A DNA stretch of 64,000 bases from Cocos nucifera. Its lineage: Eukaryota > Streptophyta > Magnoliopsida > Arecales > Arecaceae. Where the stretch lies: positions 3,515,714 through 3,579,713 of the forward strand of contig QRFJ01000007.1 in assembly GCA_006176705.1 (NCBI GenBank), read 5' to 3'. The stretch's first letter is position 1. Each line of letters opens with the position of its first letter. Under the pieces are notes generated by a model, which worked only from the letters and a program-made list of their open reading frames with translations, ran no database searches and was not told the origin of the DNA. Below are positions 23,824 to 36,139 of the stretch, piece after piece. The translations under genes and the position numbers were made by a program.

Positions 23824-24981
23824 GTAAGGCCTTCTTGGTCCGGTGCCATGCATGCTTCGTTTCTTTATCCGTTACTTTGTTTTATTCATCAACTAAAATC
23901 TGCTAAGGTGACTTGGTTCTCGGGACGTAGCTCGATTACTATATAGATTTAGGTCGTCTGGCTCATGGGAGCTGGTCTAATTTACAGACACTTGTGCATG
24001 AACCCAACGTCCTCTTATTGACCATGATGGAGCAATCTATTAGAGCCACTATATTTTACTTCTTGCATCTAAAGTGCCAACGTGTGTCTTTATGTGGTGT
24101 GAATATTTATTTTGTATCCCAATTTGTGACCTTGCTTGGATATCTGGATCGAAAATACTCTTTATTTTCGAACTAAATTAACAATCATCCTACCAATCAA
24201 GTTCATGGTTGTTTTCATATTTTAGACCGTTCTTTTTTCTTTTTTTTTTTTAAAAAAAGAATTTATTCCCTTGAACTCTTGAAGGATGAGATGTCATAAA
24301 CGATTATGTAAAAGTATATCTCCTGCACAACAAAACAAAACCCCCGTATTGAAAGGGAGCAATTAGCGCCTTTCATTCACTTCATACAAGAGGGATTATG
24401 CTTCCAGCCTAACCGGCCAAAAAAGGGTGCAGCTAATTGTCTTCTTGCAAAGGAATCTCTAACTCATGCTTACAAGCTACCGTAGGAGTCTAATTGACTT
24501 GCTGATGAGTTCAATTTACTTGCCGAGAGGTCATCTCTTGCCAAATGGGTCACACTGTATCCTGTTAGAAAGGAAAATCGAAAGCAACAGAATCACTGCT
24601 TCCATGTAGCAAAACGTTCCGCACCAACGCTAATAAAAGAGAGCGCATCAGTGTAGCAAGATAGCGTTTAATTGTGGATCTGCCACCACATTGGATGATG
24701 TATATGAAGGAGGGATGGAGAAGAAAAAATGGGTGAAGCAGAGGATAGACGGATCTCTATCCATTTTTTTATATATTTGATGAAATATAAAAGAATGGTG
24801 AAGAATGATTATCTTTTTTATTTAATATAGAAAGAATAAAAAAAATTATGATATTTGTATGATAATATTATTAAATTATTTTTTAATAAAAAAGATTATG
24901 GATCTCTTATCTTTTATTAAAAAATTAATAAAAATAATTTTATCACTATAAAAATTTATTCCTCGTATAATTCATTGATTT

Positions 24982-26607
24982 TGTTGGAGATAAATTTTGC
25001 TCCATCAAAGTTTAGTCTGATGCTTGGCCTAACGCAATTGGCAATCACAAAAGAGCTTCGATCGAAAATTCTCTCTCCAACGGTCGAACTCCTTCCGGAC
25101 CACTCCTTCAGCCGAACTTCCTCCACACTTTTTTTTTGGCCGAACTCCTTTCGGACTCCTCCTTCAGTCGGACTTTCATAGGAGCCGAACTCCTTTCAGA
25201 ATCCTTCTTCTGTCGGATTTCTACAGAAGCCGAACTTCTTTCAGAATCCTCCTTCAGTCAGACTTCTACAAGAACCGAACTTCTTCCAGAATCCTTATTC
25301 TGTCGAATTTCTACAGGAGCCGAACTCCTTCCAAAGTTCTCCTTCTGTCGGATTCCTTCAGAAGCCAAACTTCTTCTGGACTCCTTCAATCGGACTTCTA
25401 CAGGAGCCGAACTCCTTCCAAAATTCTCCTTCAGTCGGACTTCTACAGGAGCCGAATTTCTTCTGCACTTCTCCTTCAGTCGAACTTCCATACCAGAATC
25501 CTCCTTCAATCAGATTTTTCTAGGATCCGGACTCCTCCCAGACTTCTCCTTCGATCGAACTTCTCCAGGATCCGAGCTTCTTTCGAACTCCTCCTTCAGT
25601 CGAACTTCTCCTTCAGTCGAACTTCTATAGGAGCCGAACTTCTATAGGAGCCGAACTCCTTCCAGAATTCTCCTTCAGTCGGATTTCTATAAGAGCCAAA
25701 ACTCCTTCTAGACTTCTCCTTCAATCGAATTTCTATAGAAGCCGAACTCCTTTTCGATAACTTCTCCTTCAGTCGAACTTCTCCTTCAGTCGAACTTCTA
25801 TAGGAAGCCGAACTCCTTCCAGAATTCTCCTTCAGTCGGATTTCTATAAGAGCCAAACTCCTTCTAGACTTCTCCTTCAATCGAATTTCTATAGAAGCCG
25901 AACTCCTTTCGAATCTCTCCTTCAGTCAAACTTCTACAGAAGCTGAACTCCTTTCAGACTTCTCCTTCGATCGAACTCATCCAGGAGCCGAACTCCTTCC
26001 ACATCTCTTCTTCAGCTAGCATTCTTTCTGGATGATCTCATCTAGCCATATTTTCTTTGAGAGTCCGAACTCCTTTGAAATTGATATATGTCAGAGTTCT
26101 TCACCAACCAACACCTTCTTCTCCCGAACTATGGCCATTAAATCTCGACGAACGATCGCTATCAGTCTGCTATAGATGATGCTACAGACGGTGCCCCCCT
26201 TTGTAATAGGCTCCACCAGGCTTCAAGCGGCTCGCTACTGGATGGTATGGCTGTCACTATCAGCCTGACAACATCTTTCTCTCCGTACCAAAATCTACCG
26301 GACCTCGAACGTCCCGCTGCCAGATGACTGCAGCTGTCACCATCAATCAAGCTCCATCTATAAAAAGGGATCCTCCAGATACGTTTTCTCTAAGCTCTAA
26401 GCTCTCTTCTCCTTTTCGAAACTCTACCAAACTCTTGCCTGAGTACTCCATTCCTATTGGCCAGAAGAACTGACTTGATCGTCGGAGGGTCCTGTCGGAG
26501 CCACCACCATTGATTTCGGATGAAACTTTATTTTGCAGATCCCTGACAGTGACCTTGTCCTCCTCTGCTCCAGCTCGTCTCGGCATCGATCAGATTTTGC
26601 ACCAACA
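24982..26607 (+). mobile_element. 5' LTR of the intronic Gypsy element
   Basis: Begins TGTTGGAGATAAATTTTGC and ends TTTTGCACCAACA. Positions 25130-25990 are about 20 degenerate copies of a ~45-bp unit (consensus around AGGAGCCGAACTCCTTCCAG then TTCTCCTTCAGTCGGACTTCT). TATAAAAA is at 26359. The unit length is divisible by three, so long artefact frames such as 25136-25630 stay open. Confidence 0.9.
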
Positions 26608-26635
26608 AAATTAACGCTGAAAGAAGGGCCCCTGC
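26608..26635 (+). other. Primer-binding site region of the Gypsy family
   Basis: Right after the LTR: AAATTAACGCTGAAAGAAGG here, GAATTGACGCTGGAGGAAGG at 53484, and (minus strand) GAATTGGCGCTAGAGAAATG ending at 48502. A consensus TTGGCGCTAGAGGAAGG fits a TGG-initial tRNA primer site. I do not assign the tRNA. Confidence 0.55.
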
Positions 26636-26715
26636 TTTCGAGGTTCCTTTGCTCTTAAAGGAGTGCTCACCAGCGATCTCCTTTCTTTCTTTCTAGAGTT
26701 CTTTCCCGAGAAGAG

Positions 26716-28320
26716 ATGCCTCCTAGGAAAGCTTCAATCCGATGATCGATGGGGTCTGCGGCCAAATCCCGTCCAAACCTATCCACTCCCGCTTCGGCCC
26801 CAGTAACTCAAGCTTCGCCTGTGGCCGTGGTGGATGTGGAGTAGCTCAACCTGCTGGTCTAGCAGCTTCGCAGTCTTATGGAGGTGATGCAGGCCATACA
26901 TCGACAGGTCCTAGCACCGGTTCGATCGGAGCAGGCTGCTCTGAAGCCCCCGTGGTTCGATCTGGGAATGGCCAACTTAGGCTACCCGACCTCTGATCTT
27001 TGGAAAGAAAAAAGCAGAGGATGGAGGGCCCTTGCTTGGATCATGACTCATCCCATGGGGAAGCTTCACGCCCGTTCCATCAGAAAATCCTGAAGTTCAA
27101 CGATCGTGAAGACCTCCTGGATCAAAAGCTCGTAGAAATGAGTCGATGAATCGAAAAGCTCCACCATACTCCCTCCTCGTATGGTAATGATATTTGCACT
27201 GACCCTCCTTTTTCTCAGAGGAATATGTAGGAACCGATCTTGTCGAACTTTAAGCTCGCACAGCTTGAGAGTTACGATGGGATCACCGATCCGATCGACC
27301 ATCTGAAGATCTTTCAGACAATGATGTTGCTCCACAGTGCGTCAGACGCTATTTTATGTTGGACTTTTTCGTCCACCCTCAAGGAAGCTACCAAAAATTG
27401 GTACTCGACACTTAAGCCAGGTACCATCTTATTCTTTGATTAAATGAGCCATCAGTTCATGGCTCACTTCGTTAGCAGTCGACGTTCGCGCTGAGGTTTG
27501 GATTCCCTGATGACTGTCAAACAAAAGGAACGAGAATCAATCCGAACTTATGTCACTCGATTTAATGCTGCTGCATTGGAGGTCCAGAATCTGGATCAAT
27601 TAGTCGCCATGGCCGCACTCAAGGGTAGCCTTCAGAAGAATGATTTGCTGTTATCTCTGAAAAAGAAGTACCCCAGAGATTTTATCGATATGCTAGCTCG
27701 AGCTGAAGGTTATGCCCGAGCTGAAGAGGCCTTCAAGGTCAAGGACGATGAAGCCTTTGGTGAGTGGCGAATCGATGAGCCGGACAGGCCCATCGAGGAA
27801 GAAAAGTCGAGTGAAGCTCGGCTGCACTCCCGAACTTTCTCTGAGTGCAAGCAAATCCGAACTCCTCCCCAGGCTCGGAGGTAAGGAAGCCCCGACGATA
27901 GGATGCGGCGGGGTTCTCCCCAACGAAGATTTCACAACTACGCCCTTCTCAATGCTTCAAAAATTTAAGTGCTGATGGAAATCAGAAAGTAACTACCAAG
28001 ATCAGAAAGGATGCATTCTCACTCCAGTAAGCACAATCCTAACAAGTTCTGCCTTTATCATCGTGACTACGGTCATAACACCGAGGAGTGTATCCAACTT
28101 TAAGATGAGATCGAGGAGCTCATCAGACGAGGCAAACTTGGCTGATTCCTGCAGCGACGATCTGAAGGACAGAAAGATCGGCCGAGGGCATTACTGCAGC
28201 CTGAACCATCAAGGGGGGATCAACAAGGAGAACGGCCGCCTCTCGACATCATCAACACTATCTCGAGAAGACTTCGGTGAGGAGAGGCTAGCGGATCCGA
28301 AGGATCAATGAAGTGACGGA
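26716..28320 (+). pseudogene. Gypsy gag, decayed
   Basis: The start ATGCCTCCTAGGAAAGC matches the start of the minus-strand copy (48396). A stop follows within ten codons. The central capsid region (27240-27780) reads ESYDGITDPIDHLKIFQ, ATKNWYSTLKPGTI, then YVTRFNAAALEVQNLDQ and KKKYPRDFIDMLARAE, the pattern of Retrotrans_gag (PF03732). A zinc-knuckle-like [14 protein letters not shown] lies near 28050. At least four stops or frameshifts separate these blocks. Function when intact: virus-like particle and RNA binding. Confidence 0.82.
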
Positions 28321-28769
28321 GGATTGAAGAACCCATAATCTTCATTGAGGCAGACGCCCAGGGGGTCCAGTTCTCCCATAATGATGCAGTTGTAATCTTC
28401 TTAAACATTGCCGACTATGATGTATGCCGCATTTTAGTAGATAATGAAAGCTCGGCCGACGTATTATTTTATGATGCTTTTTCAAAAATATTCTTACTCA
28501 ATAATCACTTGGGGCCTATGAACTCCCTGTTGATAGGCTTCACTAGCAATGCCGTACCAGTTGAGGACATAATAACATTGGTCGTGACTGTAGGGCAATG
28601 CCCAAAACTGATTAAGGTATAGATCAATTTTTTAGTCGTAAGGACTCCATTCGCCTATAACGCTATTCTCGGTCGATCTGATCTAAACGCATTTCAGACA
28701 ATGGTATCAACTTATTATTTGAAGATGAAGTTTTCGACAAGTCACGGATCGGAGAGTCAGGAGATCAAG
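28320..28769 (+). pseudogene. Gypsy aspartic protease region, inactive
   Basis: Reads FIEADAQGVQFSHNDAVVI, then ILVDNESSADVLFYDAF, then AYNAILGRSDLNAFQ. The active-site triad normally D-S/T-G is D-N-E here (about 28440), so the enzyme would not work. The segment stops at the misjoin at 28769; its last 173 bp are repeated at 32627-32801, where the polyprotein continues. Confidence 0.75.
28597..28769 (+). repeat. Near-identical segment, copy 1 (partner 32627-32801)
   Basis: From AATGCCCAAAACTGATTAAG to GGAGATCAAG this matches 32627-32801 base for base except for two single-G length differences. The second copy begins directly after a 10-N gap. This looks like an uncollapsed contig overlap. Confidence 0.93.
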
Positions 28770-28928
28770 AAGATACTCCGTCTAAAAAGATTAAATCGTT
28801 ATATTTTAAGTCCTATTTATCTGTACAACCTTTTCTTCCCACTAATTTTTCATTTCGGACTAAATCTCACACATGATCTTCAACACCTCCTCCACCTTTT
28901 TATCCTTTCTTCTTAATTTCTTTACTAC
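28770..28928. other. Short unique segment between the misjoin and an inverted LTR
   Basis: About 160 bp of AT-rich sequence unrelated to the retrotransposon. It flanks the end of the inverted LTR as genomic DNA would, so it may be true flanking sequence of another insertion elsewhere in the genome. Confidence 0.5.
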
Positions 28929-31066
28929 TGTTGGTGCAGAATCTAGTTGATGCCAGATCGAGTTGGAGTCGAGAAAGACGAGATCGCCGTCGATGACCTG
29001 CAAAACAAAGTCTCATTCGGAGTCGATGGTGGTGGCTCCGGCAGGACCCTCCGACGATCAAGTCAGCTCTTCTGATCAACTGAAACAGAGTGTTCAGGAA
29101 AGAGTTCGACAGAGTTTAGAGGAGAGAAAAGTTTAGAGAAAACGTATCTGGAGAATCTCTTTTTATAGACGGAGCCTATAGTAGATTGATGGTGATAGCC
29201 ATATCATCCGATAGTAGATCGTATGGGATTTACTATGGAGAGAAAGGTATCGTCAGACTGATAGTGGCAGCCATACTGTCTGATCATGGGCCACGTGGGG
29301 TTTGCTACGGAGAGAGGTGTCGCCAAATCGATGGTGGCGGCCATACCGCCTGATCGTGGGGGGCATGAGATTTGTTATGGAGAGAGAGGTGTTGCCAGAC
29401 CGATAATGACGGTCATGCCGTCTGATGGAAGCATGCATTCGAAGTCCGACTGAGCTGGAGAAGTCCAACTGTAAGAGTAATCCGGAAGAAGGTCAGCTCC
29501 TTGAGGAATCTGACTGAAGGAGAAATCTGGCAGGAATTCGGCTCCTGAAGAAGTCTGACTATAGAAGCAATTTGGAAGAAGTTCGATTTCTGAAGGAGTC
29601 TGAAAGAAGTTCGATTCCTAAAGGAGTCCAATTGCAGGAGGAATCTGAAAGGAGTTCGGCTCTTGGAGAAATTCGATTGAAGAAGAATTCTGGAAGGAGT
29701 TCGACTCCTATAGAAATTTGACTGAAGGAGAATTCTGGAAGGAATTCAGCTCCTGAAGGAATCCGATGAAAGAGAAATTCGATAGAAGTTTGGCTCCTAT
29801 AGAAATCCAATCGAAAGAGAATTTTAAAAGAAGTTTGGCTCCTGAAGGAGTCCGACTATAGGAGCAATCCGAAAGGAGTTCGACTCCTAGAGTTTGGAAG
29901 GAGTTTGACTCCTGGAGGAGTTCGATTGTAGGAGAAATTTGGAAAAAGTTCAGTTCCTAAAGGAATCCAACTGTAGGAGAATTTTGGAAGGAGTTCAGCT
30001 CCTGGAGGAATCCGACTGAAGGAGAATTCTGAAAGGAGTTTGGCTCCTGGAGAAATTTGATTGAAGAAGAAGTCTGAAAGAAGTTTAGCTCCTATAAAAA
30101 TTTGACTGAAAAAAAATTTTGGAAGGAGTTCGACTCCTGAAGGAGTCCGATTGCAGGAGCAATTTGGAAGGAGTTCGGCTCCTGAAGGAGTTCGAAAGGA
30201 GTTTGGCTCCTAGAGGAGTCTGACTGTAGGAAAAATTCGAAAGAAGTTCGACTCCTACAAGAATCTGACTGAAGAAAAATTTTGGAAGGAGTTTGGCTCT
30301 TGGAGGAATCCGACTGAAGGAGAATTCTGGAAGAAGTTCAGCTTCTGAAAAAATCTGACTGAAGGAGAAGTCCGGAAGAAGTTTGGCTCCTATAGAAATC
30401 CGACTGAAGAAAAGTTCGAAAGAAGTTTGGCTCCTATAGAACTCCAACTGAAGGAGATATCCGAAAGGAGTCCGACCCCTAAAGGAGTCTGAAAGGAGTT
30501 CGACTTCAGTAGGAGTCCGACTGCAGGAGGAATTCAGAAGGAGTTTAGCTCCTGAAGAAATCCGACTGTGGGAGAAGTCTGAAAGAAGTTTGGCTCCTAT
30601 AAAAATCTGACTGAAGAAAAATTTTGGAAGGAGTTTGGCTCCTGAAGGAGTCTGACTGCAGGAGCAATTCAGAAGAAGTTCGGCTCCTGAAGGAGTCCGA
30701 CTGTAGGAAAAATCTGAAAGAAGTTCGACTCTTGGAGGAATCCAACTGAAAAAAAATTCTGGAAGGAGTTCGACTCTTGGAGGAATCTGATTGTAGGAAA
30801 ATTCTGGAAGGAGTTTGCCTCCTGGAGGAATCCGACGGAAGGAGAATTCTGGAAGGAGTATGGCTCCTGAAGGAGTTCGGCAGAAATTCGACCGCTGGGG
30901 GAGATCGGTTGGAGCTTGGCCACTGAGGAGTTCGATCGGTCGAAGGAGTTTAGCTAAGGTTTGGCCGCTGGAGGAGAATTCTTGATCGAAGCTCTTCCAT
31001 GATTATCGGTTGCATTAGGCTAAGCATCAGACTGGACTTCGACGGAAGCTGTGTTTATCTCCAATA
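28929..31066 (-). mobile_element. Gypsy-family LTR, minus strand, 2.1 kb
   Basis: On the minus strand it starts TATTGGAGATAAACACAG (31066) and ends CTGCACCAACA (28929). TATAAAA is at 29167-29161. About 30 copies of the hairpin minisatellite (29450-30860) make it the longest LTR in the window. The tract GGGGGGAAC just outside 31066 on the minus strand is the polypurine tract, so this is a 3' LTR. Confidence 0.88.
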
Positions 31067-32616
31067 ATAGTTCCCCCCACTTTCGAGTTCGAAATTCGAA
31101 GGAAGGAAGTACTAAAGAGGTGACCGTCAAAGTCCTTTTTCGGACTTTGCACCTGCTGAGGTTGAAGCTTGGGGGATCTTGTCTCCAGCTGAAGTTGATG
31201 TTGAAGTGAAAGCTCAAAGGAGATCTTATCTCCAACTGAGGTTGAAGGAGATCTTGTCTCCTGTTGACATAGACTCTGAAGCTTGGAAAAGATCTTATCT
31301 CCAGCAGTCGAGATTGAAGGAGATTTTATCTCCTATTGACGTAGACTTTAGAGCTCGAAGGAAATCTTATCTCCAGCAGTCGAGGTTGAAGGAGATCTTA
31401 TCTCTTATTGATGTAGAAGCTTGGAGGAGATCTTATCTCCAGCAGCCGAGGTTAAAGGAGATTTATCTCCTGTTGACGTAGACTCTAGAACTCGGGGGAG
31501 ATCTTATCTCACAATAGCCGAGGTTGAAGAAGATCTTATCTCCTATTGACGTAGAAGCTTGGAGAGATCTTATCTCTAGCCGAGGTTGAAGAAGATCTTA
31601 TCTCCTGTTGACATAGACTTTGAAAACTCGGAGGAGATCTTATCTTCAGTAGTCGAGGTTGAAGAAAATCTTATCTCCTATTGATATAGACTCTGAAGCT
31701 CGGAGGAGATCTTATCTCTAGTAGTCGAGGTTGAAGAAGATCTTATCTTTTGTTGACGTAGAAGCTCGGAAGAGATCTTATCTCCAGCAGTCAAGGTCGA
31801 AGGAGATCTTATCTCCTGTTGATGTAGGCTCTGGAGCTCAGAGAAGATCTTATCTCAAGCAGCCGAGGTTGAAGAAGATCTTATCTCCTATTAACGTAGA
31901 CTCTGAAGCTCGGGGGAAATCTTATTTTCAAACAGTCAGGTTGAAGAAGATTTTATCTCCTATTGATGCAGAAGCTCGGAGAAGATCTTATCTCCAGTAG
32001 CCGAGGTTGAAGGAGATCTTATCTCCTATTGACGTAGACTTTGAAGCTTGAGAGAGATCTTATCTTCAGCATTCGAGGTGAAGAAGATCTTATCTTCTAT
32101 TGACGTAGACTTTGAAGCTTGGAAGAGATTTTATCTCTAACAGCCAAGGTTGAAGAAGATCTTATCTCCTGTTCACGTAGACTCTGAAGCTCGGAGAAGA
32201 TTTTATCTCCAGCAGTCGAGGTTGAAGGAGATCTTATCTTCTATTATTGTCAGACACAATGAAATCGTTGTTGGGGCCTTTTCTCTCATCCCGTCTAAAA
32301 TGAATGAGGCTTTCAACTTTGCTCATGTTAGGATGAGGTTCTTCTTCTATTCCTAATGGACTGTGGGGGCACATAAGGGCCATTGTCAGGATCTTTCTTC
32401 CCATCTTATTTAAAATGAATGAGGCCTTCGACTTTGTTCACGTTAGGATGAGATTCTTCTTCTATTTCTAACGGACTATGGGGCACATAAGGCTGCCGTC
32501 AGAGTCTCTCCCCCCATCTCGTCTAAAATGAATGAGGCTTTCGACTTTGGCTCATGTTAGGACGAGGTTCTCCTCCTATTTCTAACGGACTAAAGGAGGC
32601 AATATAAGTGACCATG
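31067..32616 (-). repeat. Minus-strand Gypsy internal minisatellites next to the inverted 3' LTR
   Basis: 31160-32250 is the GGAGATAAGATCTCC hairpin array in reverse (units like AGGAGATCTTATCTCCTG with TTGACGTAGACTCTGAAGC spacers). 32255-32600 holds three copies of the ~113-bp repeat (AAAATGAATGAGGCTTTCGAC...CATGTTAGGA). The order is the mirror image of 36140-37586. It stops at the N gap. Confidence 0.85.
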
Positions 32617-32626
32617 NNNNNNNNNN
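32617..32626. other. Assembly gap (10 N)
   Basis: Ten N between the inverted minisatellite and the second copy of the 173-bp duplicated segment. Confidence 0.99.
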
Positions 32627-34565
32627 AATGCCCAAAACTGATTAAGGTATAGATCAATTTTTTAGTCGTAAGGACTCCATTCGCCTATAACGCTATTCTC
32701 GGTCGATCTGATCTAAACGCATTTCAGACAATGGTATCAACTTATTATTTGAAGATGAAGTTTTCGACAAGTCACGGGATCGGAGAGGTCAGGAGATCAA
32801 GCTCTGGCAAGGCACTACTACTCAATCGCCCTGCATAAGGAAGAACAGTCCGACCCTTATCCTGTTGACGAGTTGGATGTCCACGATGACCTCACTGAGG
32901 AGTGGAATGAACCTATGGAGGATCTCATCCCTATACCCCTTAAACGATGAAAATGCGGAGCATGCGGTGCAGATCGGCTCCAACTTAGAAGATGAGGTTC
33001 AGGAGCAACTCGTTGCCTTCCTTAGGAAGAATGCGAACGTCTTTGCCTAGGTTCTGGTGGATATGTCAGGAATTGATGTTGAGATCATGGAACATCGGTT
33101 GACCGTTGATCTGAAGCATCGATCGATAAAAGAGAATGTGCACAATCATGCCTCAAAGAGGCAGAAAGCAATCACCGAAGAAGTAGGCAAGCTCCTCAAA
33201 GCTGGATTCATTCAAAAAATTAACTATCCGACCTGGGTCTCAAACGTGATCCTCATCAAAAAGGCAAATAACAAGTGGAGGATGTGTATAGACTTCAAAA
33301 AGCTGAAAAGGCCTACCCAAAAGAAGCTACCTCTATCCAGATTGATCAATGTGTGGATGCGATCTCGGCATAGAGCTCCTCACTTCATGGATGTCTTCTG
33401 TTATAACCAATACGGATGGCATCAAGGATGAGGAGAAAAATACTTTTGTTATGACGTGGTCTTTATTTATAGGATTATGCCTTTTGGACTTAAAAACATA
33501 GGAGCAACCTACCAGCTCTGGTCAACAAATCTTCAAGGAGCAAATCGACCGCAAATGGAGGTGTACGTGATACATGCTCTCAAAAGTCGAGCTTCTAAGA
33601 CAACTTCACGATTTGAAGAGACTTCAATGCACTTAAAGCATAAGATAAAACTAAATCCACCAAGGCGCCTTTGTGATGACCTCTAAAAAGTTTCTGAGGT
33701 TTATGGTGTCAAGGTGCGAGATTGAAGCAAATTCAGAGAAAAGCCAAGCCATTCGAAAAATGACTGCTTCAAAAATAATCAAAAAAGTTCAGCATCTGAC
33801 TGAAAAAGTAGCATCCCTAAATCACTTCGTCTCGAGATCGCGAGCGATGATACCCTTCTTCGAGTTCTCAGACAACCAAAGAATTTCTTGGACGATGGAG
33901 TGCCCATTGACTCGAGGAGCTTAAAAACTTACTCGGCTCACCCCCACTCTGACAAGCCAACTAGAGAAAATTATTCCTACCTAGCAGTCTCTCTGATGGC
34001 CTTGGCAGCAGTCCTGATCAAGGAAGAAGCGAAGATACAGCGATTGATCTACTACGTAAGTCGGATCCTAAGGGATGCAGAGATCAGGTACTTTAGGCTA
34101 GAAAAATTGACTTACTCTCTTCTAATTATTGTCAGGAGATTCCAACCTTATTTTTAAGGGCACACCATAATGGTCTCACGGATCAACCAATAAAAGCAGT
34201 CCATCGAATGGATGCTTCCGAAAGAATCGCAAAATGGACGATCGAGCTCACACAATTTGACATCAACTATCGACCTCGACCATTGATCAAAGCCTAGATA
34301 TTGGCAGATTTTGTTGTAGAATATACCATTCCAACTGAAGCCGAGCTTGAACAGAATGAGATCAGCGCTCTATTGTCGGAATCGAGCCTCCTCGAGAGAG
34401 TGCGACCTTTTCAATGGCTTTTGGCTCTGTATACGTGGATGATTCATCCAACTCCATTAGAGCAAGTGCGGGATTGTCTAGTCCGATGGAGTCTCGCCGA
34501 GTAGCGCTAGCTTCAATTCTTACGACTAATAATGGGGCTGAGTATGAAGCGCTGATTGTCAGGTT
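32627..34565 (+). pseudogene. Gypsy reverse transcriptase and RNase H, decayed
   Basis: After the repeated protease tail the frame reads QIGSNLEDEVQEQLVAFLRKN, then HASKRQKAITEEVGKLLKAG, then WRMCIDFKKL (RT palm) and IMPFGLKN. The YVDD box is replaced by YVIHALKS, so RT is inactive. RNase H follows: PMALA-like SLMALAAVLIKEEAK, YYVSRILRDAEIRY and the second half with QFDINYRPRP. Stops and frameshifts occur at least every few hundred bases. These enzymes would have copied element RNA to DNA. Confidence 0.82.
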
Positions 34566-36065
34566 AAAAATAGAAGAGAATTAAAATAGATCGGCTCAAG
34601 TCTACATAATTTTTAATTGGTGGCCAAGTTAGTGGCACTTACGAAGCGGTGAGAGAAAGTATGATGAAATAACTGAGAAAGTAAAGGATTACTCTGCCTT
34701 CAGACTGTTTCTGGCATTCGATAGATTCCGAGGGCAAAAATATAAGAGCCAACCCCTCTTAATTGCCACATATCCCACCAAACTGTCCAAAAAGTATTTT
34801 TGAGACTCTGAAATCCAAGCCCAGAGGAATCATAGGTTTATGCAATAGAACTCAGCAGCTGGATTGACCCGTTGGTTACCTACTCAAGAGGGAGTCTTCC
34901 TCGTGACCAAAGAAGCTTAAAACTCAGAATCAAGCCTTTCAGTATTTTTGTGCGAGGGCAGCTGTATAAGAGGTCTATTCACTATCGCTCTGAGATATCT
35001 CCAACCTTCAGACGGACTTTTTGTTATTGAAAGTGCACAAAAATTTATGGAAGTCACGTGGAGTAGGTTCTTCACAAAAACTACTCAGCAAGGATATTAT
35101 TGGCCGACTTTATACTATGATTTCATATAAATATATCAAAATATGACGCTTCAGAAGAATGCAAATCATATAAGATAGTCGGCCTCGAGCTTACTCCGTA
35201 AGCGCACCTTGGCCATTCATGCAGTGGAGAATTGACATACTTGGTTCTTTTTCGATAGCATCTGGACAGTGGAAGTTCTTCTTGGTCATGATCGACTACT
35301 TCATCAAATAGGTCAAAACTGAACCACTAGCAAAAATTACCAAGATCAAGGTATAGGACTTTATCTGAAAGTTAATAGTTTGCCAGTTCGGTCTGCTCCA
35401 AACTCTCATAACTGATAATGGACAACAGTTCGCTGGGATGAGGTTCACCGAGTTCTGCGAAGAGCTAAATATCTTCCATCACTTCACATCGGTAGCTCAT
35501 CCATAGGCAAATGGAAAAGCTGAAGTGATCAACTGGACTCTGCTGCAAGACATCAAGATGAGGCTCGATAGAGCAAAGAGAGTCTAGGTGGATGAACTCT
35601 ATCACATCCTCTGGATGTACCGAACTACTCAAAGATCGTCGATTGGAGAAATACCATTCGTCTTAGCTTTGAAATGAGAATATTACTGATCGAACTTAAA
35701 CTTCATCAACATTGATCGTGTCTTCAATGAGTAGCATAACCCACAGAACCTCAGGGCCAACATCGATCTGCTGAAAAAAAAGAGAAAGCTCAGGTTCGTA
35801 TGACGGCCTACAGGCGAAAGATGGTCCGATATTATAACTCCAGAGTCAGAAGTAAAATATTTAAAGTGGGAGACTTAGTACTTCGGTGAGCCGCCATCTT
35901 CCACCTCAAAGCAGGGGAAGCTTCCCAAATTGGAAAGGCCCGTATGAAGTGGTGGAGATCATCCGGTCCGAAACTTATCATCTGAAGGAGCTCAGAGGAA
36001 CAACGCTCTCACGATCTTGGAACTCAAAAAATCTGAGGATGTACTACCAGTAATTTTTCTACAAT
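34566..36065 (+). pseudogene. Gypsy integrase, decayed
   Basis: Pieces in several frames give the integrase order. First is a zinc-binding-like region with QGYYWPTLYYD (35090). Then comes the core with the first Asp in WRIDILGSF (about 35225), the second in LITDNGQQFAGMRF (about 35405), and the Glu in NGKAEVINWTLLQ (about 35510). Next is YRTTQRSSIGEIPF (35620) and the C-terminal GPYEVVEIIRSETYHLK (35935). Many stop codons are present. It would have inserted the cDNA. Confidence 0.8.
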
Positions 36066-36139
36066 AAAACTTTCATTTCAATATTATTATTTCTTGGTAC
36101 AAAATTATGTGATGAACAAAAGAAGTAATTCAAAGTGCC

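Noticed and set aside
25136..25630. Long open frames with a repeating SFSRTSTGAELLPE-like pattern in the LTRs (also 37831-38307, 50453-49944, 30447-30085, 52607-52897)
   Set aside because: They are translations of a 45-bp minisatellite whose length is a multiple of three, so frames stay open by arithmetic. They occur on both strands and in every LTR copy.
31179..32000. Repeated LKEILSPVDVDSEARRRSYLQQ-like frame that looks like a repeat protein
   Set aside because: It is the GGAGATAAGATCTCC minisatellite read on the opposite strand and is non-coding in the element.
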